From the NCBI GenBank assembly GCA_016711215.1, contig JADJTL010000003.1, forward strand, positions 558,001-622,000: 64,000 nucleotides of DNA, in the 5' to 3' direction. The notes beneath the pieces are model-generated. The model saw only the letters and a program-made list of their open reading frames with translations. It made no database searches and was not told the DNA's origin. Shown here piece after piece: positions 27,201 through 34,187 of the stretch. This stretch comes from Pseudomonadota bacterium. Its GTDB lineage: Bacteria; Myxococcota_A; Polyangia; GCA-2747355. A program made the position numbers and the translations under genes. Position 1 is the stretch's first letter; each line of letters begins with the position of its first letter.

Positions 27201-30200
27201 CCAGAGGGCGCGCGGATCGAGCCCGAGGGCCTCGATGCTGCAACGGAACGCGCTGCGGGCGTCGCGTAGCTGGTCCTCGTAGAGCGCCGCCAGGACCTGC
27301 AGTCGCTCCAGGCGCAGGGTCCCGCTGGGCGTGTGGGAGAGCTGGATCTCGAGCGCACGAGCGAAGCGCCCCTGGTCCTGGCCGCCGTCATAGAGGGGAA
27401 TCAGCGCCTCGGCCGCCCGCAGGTTGCTCTCGTCGAGCGCCAGCACCTTCTCGAAGGCACGCATCGCGCGGTCAGGCTTGTCGAGCCGGCGCTGCCAGAG
27501 ATCGGCGATCTTGAAGTGCAGGTCGAGGCGCTCCGCGAGCTCGCCCTCGGATTCGACCTGCCGCTCGAGCACGCGGATGAATTCTTCCCACTTATTCTGC
27601 GCGGCATAGAACTGCTCGAGGCTGTCGTAGTCCTTCGCCGCGAGGTAGAGCTTCTTCAGCGCGTCCTGGCCGCGGCGGTTCTCCGGATCAAGCTCGAGCA
27701 GCTCGCGCCAGGCGCCGATCGCTGCGCCGTCATCGTTGAGCTTCTCGCTCTGCAGCACTGCGAGCTTCTGCAGCAGCTGGATCTTTCGCCCCGGATCGGC
27801 GGCGTGCTCGACCTGGCGGCGACAGACCGCTGCCAGCGGCTCCCACTCCTTGGCGCGCTCGTGGAGCGCTTCGAGCTGCTCCAGCGCCTCGAGATTGGCC
27901 GGGGCGAAGTCCAGCACGCGGCTCCAGAGCTCGCTGGAAATCTGCGGTCGCTTGAGCTTGGTCGCGGCGAGGCGGGCGAGCTCGAGGTAGCCCTCCGCGC
28001 GCTCCTCGTCGGCGCTGAGCAGGTCGATCTCCCGCTGCCAGACGGTGATCAGCTTGTCCCAGTCGCGGCGACGCTCGTACATCTGCTTCAGCTCGGTCAG
28101 CGCCTGCCGGTCCGTCGGGTCGAGCTCGAGCACCTGCTCGTAGGCCTTGATCGCCTCGGCCTGGTTGGAGAAGCGCTCGAAGAAGAGCACGGCGATCTGG
28201 CGCCAGATCTCCACCTTCTCCTGCACGCTGGCCACCAGCTCGGCCTGCCGACGCCGCGCGCCGATCAGGTCGCTCCAGCGCTTGGTGCGCTCGTATTGCT
28301 CGACCAGCAGCCCCAAGAGCTCCAGCTGCCCAGCGCTGTCGGCCGCGCCCTCGCCCTGCTCGTAAGTCTTGAGCGCCTGCGACAGCACGTTGACGACCAT
28401 CGCGTCGAGCTTGAGCCGATCGCGATAGACCTCGGCGGCCTGCAGCAGCAGGGCCCGCTTCTGCGCCGGATCCTCGACGATCTCGGTCTCTTCCTTCAGC
28501 ACCTCGACGAGCTGATTCCAGCGCTCGGCCTGCAGGTAAAGGCGCGCCAAGGCGCGACGCGGCGTCCGCGCGGATCGCGCCTGCGCGGCGGCCTTGCGCC
28601 ACGCGCTGATGCCACGCTCGAGCGAGTCCTGCTCCGCTGCCTGCGCCTCGGTGAACAAGCGGGCGGTCGCCTCGTCCACGGCCTCCTCGGGCAGCGCCGC
28701 CGTCGGCTGAGCTGCGGGCGACACCCTCGCGGCCCTGCTGGCCGGCACCGGCGGCTCCGCTGGCACCTCCGCTGGCACCTCCGCTGGCACGACCTCTACC
28801 TGCGGCGGAACGAGGTCGTCGCCCAGGACAGGCGCAGCGCTCGGCGCGGGCGATGGCGTAAGCGCCACGCGCGGCTCGGCGGCAGCGAGCTCCGGCGCGG
28901 CGGCAGCGACCTCCGGCGCGGCGGCAGCGACCTCCGGCTTGGCGGCAGCGAGCTCCGGCGCGGCGGTGGCGAGCTCCGGCTTCGCGGTGGCGAGCTCCGG
29001 CTTCGCGGTGGCGAGCTCCGGGGCAGCGGTGGCGAGCTCCGGGGCAGCGGCTGGGGTTTCGTCGTCGCCCAGACGCCGGCCCAGCGCCGCCTCGAAGGCC
29101 AAGAGGCTCGGGTGCTCGGCATCGAGACGTGCCAGCCACTCGAAATAGGGCGTGGCCCGCGCGACGTCGTCCAGCTCCTTCCAGGCGATCTCACCGGCGA
29201 CGGCAGCCAGGCCGATCTGGTCCTCTTCGAGCAGCGGCGCGCTCATGCCGGCGTCGGCCAAATCGAGCAGCTCGAACCACCGGCCAGCAGCCCCCTTGAC
29301 CTGGCGCAAGATGGCGAAGGCGGCGAGATGCCCATGAAAGGGCTCTCCTTCGCCGCCGTAGTAGCTCTGCAGCGCGCGCTCATAGAACGAAGCCGCCATC
29401 GGCAGGTCGGCGTAGCGGATCGCCCAGAGCGACGCGAAGTGGCGACAGAGGCGCTCCCGCGCGCTGCCGGTAGCCTGCGCCAGCCGCGCCTCGTGCAACG
29501 CGGCGATCTCCTCGAGCCGGCCCTGCTGCTGCCAGGCGAGCTCCAGCAGCTCGTTGGCCGCGGGGTCACCGACGTGGCGTTCGATGGCCTTCTGCAGCAG
29601 TCGCTCGGTCATATAGTCGCCCGGAGACTGCAGCGCGTAGATGCGGGCGGCACGGACGAGGAAGCCCGCCGCCTCGCGCACATCGCTGGATTCGTCCGCG
29701 CGATCGATCAGGCGATCGGCCTCGCGCTGCCAGTTCCGCTCGTCGAAGGCGAGCGTCTGCAGCGCCTCGTCGAGCCCGGCCACCTGAGGGTCGAGCGCCT
29801 GCGCCTCGGCCAGACGCACGCGCGCGGCGTCGGCCTGCCCGAGGTCGATCTCCACCAGCGCGAGGTCCGTCAGGCGGCGCGCGCGCTCCTGCGGCTCAGT
29901 GGTGGCCTTGAGCTCGAACTCGAAGAGCTTGGCGACCATCCGCAGGTTGCCCATCTCATGGTAAATCTGCCGCGCGCGGCCCAAGGGACGGACGTCCTGC
30001 GGCTGCAGCTTGAACGCCTTCTGGTAGGCGACCATCGCGCGATCTTTGCGTAGGAAGCGTTCCTCGCAGGCCTGGCCCAGCGCGTAGAGTTGGCGCGACT
30101 GCTCCTCGCGATCCTCGATCAGCTCCACCTCTGACTCGAGCTCATCGATCAGGCTCGACCAATCCATCGACCGCTGCAGGCGCCGCTTGATGTCGTTCAT
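18294..30200 (-). CDS. gltI: Giant TPR protein, GltI/AgmK-like
   Basis: A 3,968-residue cytoplasmic-looking solenoid. Nearly its whole length is a degenerate module of about 72 residues (two TPR-like helix pairs) of the form W-x2-L-x3-L-x-RQ ... LG-x-LYE-x4-D-x2-AI-x2-Y-x3-L-x-LDP ... AL-x2-LY. I measured 72 residues between successive Trp in several places. An Ala/Pro/Glu-rich low-complexity segment interrupts it at about residues 380-505. The last ~330 residues form a non-TPR domain (GADLLQGRTEKELAFAIGEG, LRPEHFLAGVL). No signal peptide or membrane segment is visible. Size, TPR content and position after the FHA-TonB gene match Myxococcus AgmK/GltI of the gliding machine. Start at 30198-30200 is chosen because GGGAGAG lies 2 bases before it; an upstream in-frame ATG (MNGRV) and a longer extension are less likely. 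Confidence 0.85.
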   Translation of the reverse strand: MNDIKRRLQRSMDWSSLIDELESEVELIEDREEQSRQLYALGQACEERFLRKDRAMVAYQKAFKLQPQDVRPLGRARQIYHEMGNLRMVAKLFEFELKATTEPQERARRLTDLALVEIDLGQADAARVRLAEAQALDPQVAGLDEALQTLAFDERNWQREADRLIDRADESSDVREAAGFLVRAARIYALQSPGDYMTERLLQKAIERHVGDPAANELLELAWQQQGRLEEIAALHEARLAQATGSARERLCRHFASLWAIRYADLPMAASFYERALQSYYGGEGEPFHGHLAAFAILRQVKGAAGRWFELLDLADAGMSAPLLEEDQIGLAAVAGEIAWKELDDVARATPYFEWLARLDAEHPSLLAFEAALGRRLGDDETPAAAPELATAAPELATAKPELATAKPELATAAPELAAAKPEVAAAAPEVAAAAPELAAAEPRVALTPSPAPSAAPVLGDDLVPPQVEVVPAEVPAEVPAEPPVPASRAARVSPAAQPTAALPEEAVDEATARLFTEAQAAEQDSLERGISAWRKAAAQARSARTPRRALARLYLQAERWNQLVEVLKEETEIVEDPAQKRALLLQAAEVYRDRLKLDAMVVNVLSQALKTYEQGEGAADSAGQLELLGLLVEQYERTKRWSDLIGARRRQAELVASVQEKVEIWRQIAVLFFERFSNQAEAIKAYEQVLELDPTDRQALTELKQMYERRRDWDKLITVWQREIDLLSADEERAEGYLELARLAATKLKRPQISSELWSRVLDFAPANLEALEQLEALHERAKEWEPLAAVCRRQVEHAADPGRKIQLLQKLAVLQSEKLNDDGAAIGAWRELLELDPENRRGQDALKKLYLAAKDYDSLEQFYAAQNKWEEFIRVLERQVESEGELAERLDLHFKIADLWQRRLDKPDRAMRAFEKVLALDESNLRAAEALIPLYDGGQDQGRFARALEIQLSHTPSGTLRLERLQVLAALYEDQLRDARSAFRCSIEALGLDPRALWARERGERLAAQVGAWAELVSAYEAALEALADPVDQLPLLLPTARIYEVELADVPQALRTNQRLLAIDPQQPEALEALERLYGRTAQWQELLAVLERKIELVVGDEQRREVHFRMAQIHERELEDLPRAVSAYQTILALGGDDLRALRALATIHERQERWPELVETLLRMLPLLDASEREQTVELKYRLGQLYDARLDDAAQAIEAYRDVLELQRDHAGARAALERHLEQPADQLAVAAVLEPIYAEFEEWHRLVDLLEIRLAHQSDPASKVEFLLRIGALLVERIGDGDRAFEAYSRCFRVDSGNPTARAELERLAEIQDRLADLARLYEQATSETLDAQLQHAFFLRLAAIMEDRLEEPARAIEFYRQAQALEPDNVGTLDALDKLLSRAERWSELPGVYRRKVDLLADAGERQLLLARMAYLWEEMLGNLPEAISCYDEILTLDERNVPALKALERMHQIKQSWPELGDNLQRQLTLVGDDPEATDLLLRLASLRETELGEVASAVETYREVLERDGREPTAVAALERLIVDPRHELPVAQILEPHYKSVSDWRKLAGVYEIMVKHAQESARRLELLHQIAELHEVAGEDPAGAFAVFGRALREDPSDELTQQRLDRLARQLGAWQALVELYASVVEGLHDDALVVALELKAAEVYERQLNNLEQAAAAYRRVLATHPDQLEAIDALEQLYRRTEAHEALVALLLQKADVVLDGAERKRLLYRAAQIEEDVLERPEEAVRVYRGVLEIDAAESGAIDALERLFTRLERWEDLRDNYQRKLELAEESTAKKAALHWLGALFEQRLSDPDSAIETLQAVLDLDAEDDAALRALDRLFQQGERWQDLLQVLERQVELAAGSAAGIALRHRIARLWERELADVPRAIETHREVLAIDSQHEPTLGALEALLRGGQEPILAAQVLEPVYERALEWAKLVEVYEVVVRHSDDALRRQELLHKIAGHREYKLGDARGAFNALGRAFQQDNSDERAIGGLERLAAEVGLWRELAALYQAELGALVDPTRQAELGLRVARVFEEELNAPEQAIVHFAEVLRVDPENRQAVLALDRLYLASQQYAPLVAVLRREIQLAGGDEEAVALQFRLGQLYQLNLGDVSSAIECYREILTANPAHPPSLSALELLLEDGQARLEIAEILEPLYRLSEQWVKHVRIMEVQLEHADDAADKVQIVQRIAETYEQRIGDAEQALRWWGIALQFDPRSELVNEELARLARSLDQWALVAGYYREVLPQLQGEERQQALKVLAKIYDAELGDAAAAEQAHLEVLTLDAEDGDALAALDRIYEEAAAWGDLAGILRRRVALTDSSEAQVQLQLRLGETCVNALRDDDAAVTVYRQVLENDSRNARALDALEGIYFRREQWRELYETYEKLIDIAPGDAGLADGYAHMAKLASDALNDPAQAKELWNRVLDLRGEDPVALEALAALYERAEDWRDLVEVLQRQVAVAAGAADEIGLQQRLGRIWGERLGRERNALESWQRVIALSPENVPALYAIAAIHRESQAWEELVPTLHRLIEVGPAQGMPDSELAALYAQLGDLQGQQLLRPEPAIEAWRQVLRLAPYDPAALTALEQLLTQEARWEECIEVLDRRVEALEAPAEKVDVLLQAANLWQDKLGNLEAGARVYERVLQLLPGHETAFAALEQLYRDGEQWEPLVELLLGRVEYVTEVRESVELLHRVARLYERRLHQNDAAFMVLQAAFKRDYANDQTVKELERLASLTNRWNELLTECNAIVQTVGEPRTKADLLVNMGVWYGELGHLEYAIPAVQQALQIDPDSRRALDALATFHRKAGRWAELVEVLTRSQELTEEPQQRGVLLAAIGETFEYQINDPRQAIQAYRKALKLDDSNEDVLSALDRLYRATEQWEGLIAVLVRQAELADDAERVIELKGKIGALYDGPVNDPARAIESYKDILGMEPHNPGALKALERLYERTGQTDQYLDVLEAQLDVVSADDERVALYQRMAGVWEERFNKPERAAECLEKVLTLDDRHLASYQALERLYSRSGRWEDLVEAYRRHINAVANPAARIALYLAMGESYERSLQDPDRAIEAYSAILSFDPEQLEALAALARLYEQIEAWDRAVDVMNQLVELLTEVPPRVDVLYRLGRVYEQELSDALSAEERYVAALELDPSHLAALMALVSLYKHRGDWAKAGQLMQRAVEQSTNALEQSRLLYEAGVAYLEELGDEATATELFARTLRIDPDHVQAGEPLAEILYRNAAWEPLEPVLEMLLRKADRRNNRRLHELHYRLARTADELQNRDKALKNYRAAFDLDSTDLPTLRGLAQLQYQLEDWDRAFKTYQTLLVHLRDTQQPHETVEVFSRLGQIKLRLGERRKALNMFEKALELDAHHRPALEAVIEIQTAQSDWEAVISAKRALIDGADNERHYALLSEIAELYQDKLKNVEKSVAALREALAVNPDAFPVLHRLVELYSETKQWKRAVEIILKLAELESSVRLRARYFYTAAVISRDEIRSLDDALDLFDQSLDATFSEVGPTTELAAEQFKAFEALDRICTQKKDWKAQERYYRKMIARLPQQGQNEWKVRLWHALGEIYRTRQRSFPEAIAAFEVATRLEPQSMQRHEILAELYLMAGPESYYKALGEHQVLLQAAPFKVESYQAMRKIYMDLREYDRAWCLCATLAFLKKADEEEQRFFEQYRPRGFVRATARMTDELWRKNIFHPDEDRFVATILALVAPVVGPLLARPHKQFGLKRKERRDLATDQLTFSKVFNYVTSLLNVSQPELYLQPDRPLGLQLVHTEQTPSFVVGADLLQGRTEKELAFAIGEGLFFLRPEHFLAGVLSTPARLRIVFLAALRLCSPQLPVPAAEQTEVEKLVKELGKRMHPAQLEQLAQVVQRFLERRAEVDLAKWLAAVKLSADRVGLVLCNDLEVAAKLISAEASSALNLSPKERVKELMLYSVSDEYMALRKELGLVISTEG
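28868..29056 (-). repeat. In-frame 21-bp repeats (7-residue units) inside the giant TPR gene
   Basis: About nine units coding for APELATA, KPELATA, APEVAAA and close variants form a low-complexity linker between the N-terminal TPR block and the main solenoid. A second short array at about 28756-28793 codes for VPAE three times (12-bp unit). Both keep frame. Confidence 0.9.
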
Positions 30201-30605
30201 GACTCTCCCGTTCATCTCCCGCTTGGCGACTGAGGATGCGGCCGGCGAACTTCGACAACCCAGCGCTGGCCCACCACCACGCGATGCGTTAGCCCCCGGG
30301 CTGGGTGTCGAGCAAGTCGCTGCCGCCGCAAAAAAACTTCGGATGCGGATGTCCCCCCGCGAACCTGACAACCGCGGCCTTCCGGCCGCCGCCCGGCGCG
30401 CAAGGTGTTTACTCGCCCTGGTGCTCCTCCCCGCGTAACGCAGCGAAACAGCCCCAGAATCGGACTCCACTTATATCATGGTCAGATGATGGCGAGCAAA
30501 ATGGCTGACGCTGCACCGCCGGCTGCCACCGGCACCCGCCGAGGCGCCTCGCGCGTCGCCGCGGCGGCGCGCCAGCGCGGGCCATCGCCCGTGCTTGATC
30601 TCGAG
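30201..30605. other. 405-bp gap between TPR lipoprotein and giant TPR gene
   Basis: No gene is supported here. It holds a perfect inverted repeat GCGGCC-TTCC-GGCCGC at 30374-30389, a run of seven A at 30330-30336 with no hairpin directly before it on the minus strand, and an AT-rich patch at 30470-30500 that could be a promoter for the giant gene. The gap is long compared with the other spacings in the cluster. Confidence 0.6.
30470..30499 (-). promoter_or_regulatory. Candidate internal promoter for the giant TPR gene
   Basis: On the minus strand TTGCTC (complement 30494-30499) and TATAAG (30470-30475) are 18 bases apart, in an AT-rich patch unusual for this window. It would give a leader of about 260 bases. 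Sequence-only call; the -35 is imperfect. Confidence 0.35.
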
Positions 30606-31547
30606 CTACTGCAGCTTGGCCGGCGGCTGGGGCGCCCCGAGCTGCGCCTCGTGAAGCTCGATGATCTTCTCGCTCGCCGCCTTCCGGTATTCGGGGCCGA
30701 TCGTGCGACTGCTGCCGGCGAGCTCGGTGAAGCGCGTGAGCGTCCGCTCGGCCAGGGCCCGGCGATCGGCCTCCGCATAGGCCATCCCGAGGTTGAAGAG
30801 CGCCACATGGCGATCCGGCTCGAGCTCGAGCGCCCGGCGAAAGCTCTCGATCGCCCGATCGAAGTGCTTGAGCTGCTGGTAGGCCAGGCCGAGGAAGTCG
30901 TGGATCTCTGCGCTCGCCTCGTTGACGGCTGCGCCGGCTTGTAACACCTGCATCGCCAACTCGGCGTAGTCATGCTTGAGGTAGAGTCGACCCAGCTTGA
31001 CGAAGGGCTTGTCGAAATGCGCGTTGATCTGGATCGCCCGTCGGTAGGCTGCATCGGCCTCCTTGGGCTGGCCGAGCGCCTCGTGCAGCGTCCCGCTCTC
31101 GTAGTGCGCCACGTAGAGGTTCGGGCTCAGGCTCAGCGCGCGCTGATAGGCCGCCTGGGCCTCCTCGAGGCGTTGCAGCTTCTGCAGCGCCTTGCCCAAC
31201 TCGTAGAACGCTCGCGCGTTGCCCGGCTCGAGCGCAACCAACTGCGCCAGCCGCGCTTGGGCTAGCTCCCAGCGACCGAGTTGCTGGTAGACCTTGGCCA
31301 GATTCGCCAGCGCGACGGCCAGGGTGGAATCCTGCTCGACGGCCTGCTCGAGCTCACGCTGGGCCGCGCCGAGCTGTCCCTCAGCGAAGGCGCGAACCCC
31401 CGCGTTGACGTGGGCGATGGCGCGATGTCGCTGAGGGCTACAGCTCAGCCGTCCGCAGGCGCTGGCGGCCAAGAGCGCCAGCAGTACGAGGCCACGCGGG
31501 CAGGTTGCCGATCGTGCCGATCGCCGTCGTTGATCATGACTGCTCAC
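30606..31547 (-). CDS. TPR lipoprotein of the Glt-like cluster
   Basis: 313 residues. The N-terminus has a hydrophobic segment ending in a lipobox-like ALLAASAC at about residue 29, suggesting lipidation and export. The rest is a regular TPR array of about seven 34-residue repeats (ALANLAKVYQQLGRWELAQA, AFYELGKALQKLQRLEEAQA, ALFNLGMAYAEADRRALAER). It ends in a Pro-rich tail. It sits between the FHA-TonB gene and the giant TPR gene, where Myxococcus carries gltH. It shows no beta-barrel character, so I do not use that name. The GTG start at 31545-31547 is well supported by GGAGG 6 bases upstream; a longer in-frame version lacks such a site. Confidence 0.85.
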   Translation of the reverse strand: MSSHDQRRRSARSATCPRGLVLLALLAASACGRLSCSPQRHRAIAHVNAGVRAFAEGQLGAAQRELEQAVEQDSTLAVALANLAKVYQQLGRWELAQARLAQLVALEPGNARAFYELGKALQKLQRLEEAQAAYQRALSLSPNLYVAHYESGTLHEALGQPKEADAAYRRAIQINAHFDKPFVKLGRLYLKHDYAELAMQVLQAGAAVNEASAEIHDFLGLAYQQLKHFDRAIESFRRALELEPDRHVALFNLGMAYAEADRRALAERTLTRFTELAGSSRTIGPEYRKAASEKIIELHEAQLGAPQPPAKLQ

Positions 31548-31621
31548 GAGACGCCTCCGCCGGGCCGAGCCAGGGGGCCCCGGGGTGAATGTTCGCGACT
31601 TCGACGCCAGGTGCAAGCAGC

Positions 31622-33721
31622 CTAACCGCCAGCCGCCTGCAACACGAAGGGATAGGAGACGATGACGATCCCGCCGCCCTTGGGCTTGGGGAAGGGCCAG
31701 CGGCGCACGGCGTCAGCGATACACTGATCGACGCGAGCATTGCCAAGGGTCGAGGTCTGCACCCTGGACGCCACGACCGTGCCGTTGGCGGCGATCGTGA
31801 ACTCGATCACGACGCGGCCGCCGAGGTCCTCGTCGGTCTGCAGGGCCTGGCTGTAGCAGAACTTGACCTCGTTGATATGCGCGCGAATGACGCGACGGAT
31901 GATCTCCTTGTCGAGCGCGCCGCGGACCTCCGCCTGACCGGCCTGGACGATCGGCACCGACGCCGTGCGCCCGGCGAGTCGCCCCGCGGCGGTGCCATAA
32001 CCGGCACCATCCCCGCCCCCGCCGCCCTTGCCGATCGTTCCCAGCGCCCCGAGACCGATGGTGCCTTCACCCGTGCCACCGCCGCCCCGTCCCGTGCCGA
32101 CGAGGCCGAGGCCGCCTGCGCCGTAGGCCTCGCCGATCTGGTCGCCGATCAGGCCGCCCATCACGTCCTCGGCGTCGGTGCCGAGCGCGGTATCGCGGCC
32201 GAAGATCGACGCCAGGTGGCTGCCGGATGGGGAGCCCAGGAGGCCGAGGACGCCCGCCGTCTTCGCCTGGTGCTCGGCCAGCTCACGGGCCAGATGCGGA
32301 TCGGGATTATCCTTCGGCCCCTTCAGACCGTAGAGACCTCTGCGGTTCTTCGAGGTCTTACTGCCCATCTTGCCTTCGTCGCCCTTATGGCGCTGGCCCT
32401 TGCCGCCGGCGTCCTGGGGCCCCTTCTTGGCCTTCAGCCACTCGGGGAGGTCCTCGTCCTTACGCTCGGGCGCCTTGATCAGGTACTTCACCAGCTCGTT
32501 GTCGGCGTCGAAGAGATCGAGCGAGAGCGCCTTGGCGTCCGGCGGTACGGCGAAGACCAGAAAGAGCAGCAGCAGATGCGCGGCCGCCGAAACGCCGAAG
32601 GTCGGCAGCCAGTCGAGCTGCTGGCCGAAGGGGCTCGCCAGGCGACGAGCAGGCTGGACCGAGTTGATCAGAAAGGTCGTCGCCCCGATGTCGACCTTGA
32701 TCCGCGCCTGCGGAGGAATCGGATAGGCGAAGGTGGCGCCGAACTCCGGAACGGGGCGTACCTTGGCGCCGCCGGCGAGGCGGTTGAGCTCGAGGCGCTC
32801 GCCCCCGATGGTCACGTCGCCACCCATCTGCGCGGTGAAGAGCAGCGCGTAGTCGCGGCCATCCGCGCGAACGAGGGGGAAGCGCTCGGCGGGGACCGCG
32901 GCGTCGACGAGGTTGACGTCGGCGCCGGGCACCGAGCCGAGGGTGAAGTCGGGCGAGCGCCGATCGTCCTCCAGCCGGATCGCGCCGTAGAGGCCGACGG
33001 CGACCCCCAGCGGTAGCAGGAGCGCGCCGAGGCCCCCATACCCGGCGACCGCCACCGCGAGGGCGGCGAGGACCAAGAGCGCCCCGCCGGTGATCACCGC
33101 GTAGGTCGAGGCCGTGGCGTGGCCACCCGCCGGGTTGTCGAGGTGACGCACACTGAGGACGGTCTCCTCGAACATCGTCGTGATTTCGACCGCGCGCGCA
33201 GCGTCGGACTGCTCCGATCCCCCGCTCCCGGCGCCCCAGGCGCCACCCTCGACGCGCGCCGTTCCTGCGGGCAGCGCCGCGCCGGCGCCGAGCGTCGCGC
33301 TGGCGGCGGCGTAGCCCTGCGGCAGCCGCAAGCCGGGCGAGAGCGGCAACCCTGTCGGCGCCGGCGCCGCGGCGGCGGGCCGCTCGACCGCGACCGGCTG
33401 TGGGGCGCCAACCCGCAGGCGGAGCCGCGTGCTGCCGAGCGTGAACTCGACGCCCTCCTCGAGCTTGACCTTGGTGACGCGGACGCCGCGCAAGAGCGTG
33501 CCACTACCGCTGCCAAGGTCCATCAGCTGCAGATCGTCGGGACCGTTGACCTCGATCACCGCATGCATGCGGGCGACCTGGTCATCGTCGAGGCGGAGCT
33601 GCGAGGAGTCGAGGGTGCCGATCTTCACCGCGCCGGGCACGCTCACCAGCAAGCGCTGCTCACGCGGCGCGGCGCCGGTTCGCTCGATCGCGAAGGTCAG
33701 GGGAAGGTTGGTCGCCATCAT
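31622..33721 (-). CDS. gltG: FHA-membrane-TonB-like protein, GltG/PglI-like
   Basis: 699 residues. N-terminal FHA domain at about 25-105 (KIGTLDSSQLRLDDDQVARM, LMDLGSGSGTLL). Two adjoining membrane segments lie at about 205-250, a second beta-rich domain follows, and a further hydrophobic segment (SAAAHLLLLFLVFAV) lies at about 390-405. A Gly-rich stretch of the PglI/AgmX type (GTGRGGGGTGEGTIGLG) precedes a C-terminal AgmX/PglI TonB-like domain (VIRAHINEVKFCYSQAL, GGRVVIEFTIAANGTV, VRRWPFPKP) at about 600-699. In Myxococcus this class spans the inner membrane and links cytoplasmic regulation to periplasmic Glt or Nfs parts. Two ATGs (33721 and 33718) follow GGGAG; either may be used. Confidence 0.9.
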   Translation of the reverse strand: MMATNLPLTFAIERTGAAPREQRLLVSVPGAVKIGTLDSSQLRLDDDQVARMHAVIEVNGPDDLQLMDLGSGSGTLLRGVRVTKVKLEEGVEFTLGSTRLRLRVGAPQPVAVERPAAAAPAPTGLPLSPGLRLPQGYAAASATLGAGAALPAGTARVEGGAWGAGSGGSEQSDAARAVEITTMFEETVLSVRHLDNPAGGHATASTYAVITGGALLVLAALAVAVAGYGGLGALLLPLGVAVGLYGAIRLEDDRRSPDFTLGSVPGADVNLVDAAVPAERFPLVRADGRDYALLFTAQMGGDVTIGGERLELNRLAGGAKVRPVPEFGATFAYPIPPQARIKVDIGATTFLINSVQPARRLASPFGQQLDWLPTFGVSAAAHLLLLFLVFAVPPDAKALSLDLFDADNELVKYLIKAPERKDEDLPEWLKAKKGPQDAGGKGQRHKGDEGKMGSKTSKNRRGLYGLKGPKDNPDPHLARELAEHQAKTAGVLGLLGSPSGSHLASIFGRDTALGTDAEDVMGGLIGDQIGEAYGAGGLGLVGTGRGGGGTGEGTIGLGALGTIGKGGGGGDGAGYGTAAGRLAGRTASVPIVQAGQAEVRGALDKEIIRRVIRAHINEVKFCYSQALQTDEDLGGRVVIEFTIAANGTVVASRVQTSTLGNARVDQCIADAVRRWPFPKPKGGGIVIVSYPFVLQAAGG

Positions 33722-33745
33722 CACACTCCCGGCCGCGGCTGGCCG

Positions 33746-34048
33746 CTACAGGTCCTCGGCGGACTTCAGCAGCTCGGGGATGAAGTGCTCGCGAATCTTG
33801 ATCAGACTTGAATGCTTGGCGCGACGCGAGCCCTCGATCAGCTCGTCGTCGGGGCGCTGGAGCTCACCTTCGACCAGGTCATCGTCGAAGTCGTAGCGCG
33901 TCTCCTGCTTGTACTTTACGTCTCCGCTCGGCGGCGGGGCCGCGACCACCGGAGCGGCGAACCAGAACCCAGCGGCGAGGGCGAGGGCAACTGCCGCCAC
34001 GCGCCACCGCCCTAACGACCGCCCTAACGATTGTCGTCGCGTTTGCAT
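33746..34048 (-). CDS. Small exported protein in the gltF position
   Basis: 100 residues with a clear signal peptide (ten basic-rich residues, then VAAVALALAAGFWFAAPVVA, cleavage near AAPPPS). The mature part is short and charged: YKQETRYDFDDDLVEGELQR, then RRAKHSSLIKIREHFIPELL. It is a single small periplasmic or envelope protein without recognisable domain. Its place between the GltE-like and GltG-like genes is that of gltF in Myxococcus; sequence alone does not prove identity. ATG at 34046-34048 has GGAGG 4 bases upstream. A 9-bp tandem array lies just upstream. Confidence 0.8.
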   Translation of the reverse strand: MQTRRQSLGRSLGRWRVAAVALALAAGFWFAAPVVAAPPPSGDVKYKQETRYDFDDDLVEGELQRPDDELIEGSRRAKHSSLIKIREHFIPELLKSAEDL

Positions 34049-34061
34049 CCTGCCTCCCCCT

Positions 34062-34097
34062 CTTCCGTCGCTTCCGTCGCTTCCGTCGCTTCCGTCG
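34062..34097. repeat. 9-bp tandem repeat x4 upstream of the gltF-position gene
   Basis: Four perfect copies of CTTCCGTCG in the leader of the small exported protein gene, 14 bases from its start codon. Confidence 0.92.
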
Positions 34098-34187
34098 CTG
34101 CAGCCAACAACTATAGCAGCCGGCCAGTCCAGGCTCACCTTTCTCGGCGCCGCAGGGATCCCCGCGGCGAGAGCGGTGCCAGGCGGG

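Noticed and set aside
30330..30336. T-run on the minus strand as a rho-independent terminator
   Set aside because: No stable hairpin directly precedes it; the nearby GCGGCC-TTCC-GGCCGC stem is about 40 bases away.
30201..30470. 90-residue N-terminal extension of the giant TPR protein
   Set aside because: The sequence is Arg/Ser/Ala-rich with no TPR character, while ATG 30200 has a good ribosome-binding site.
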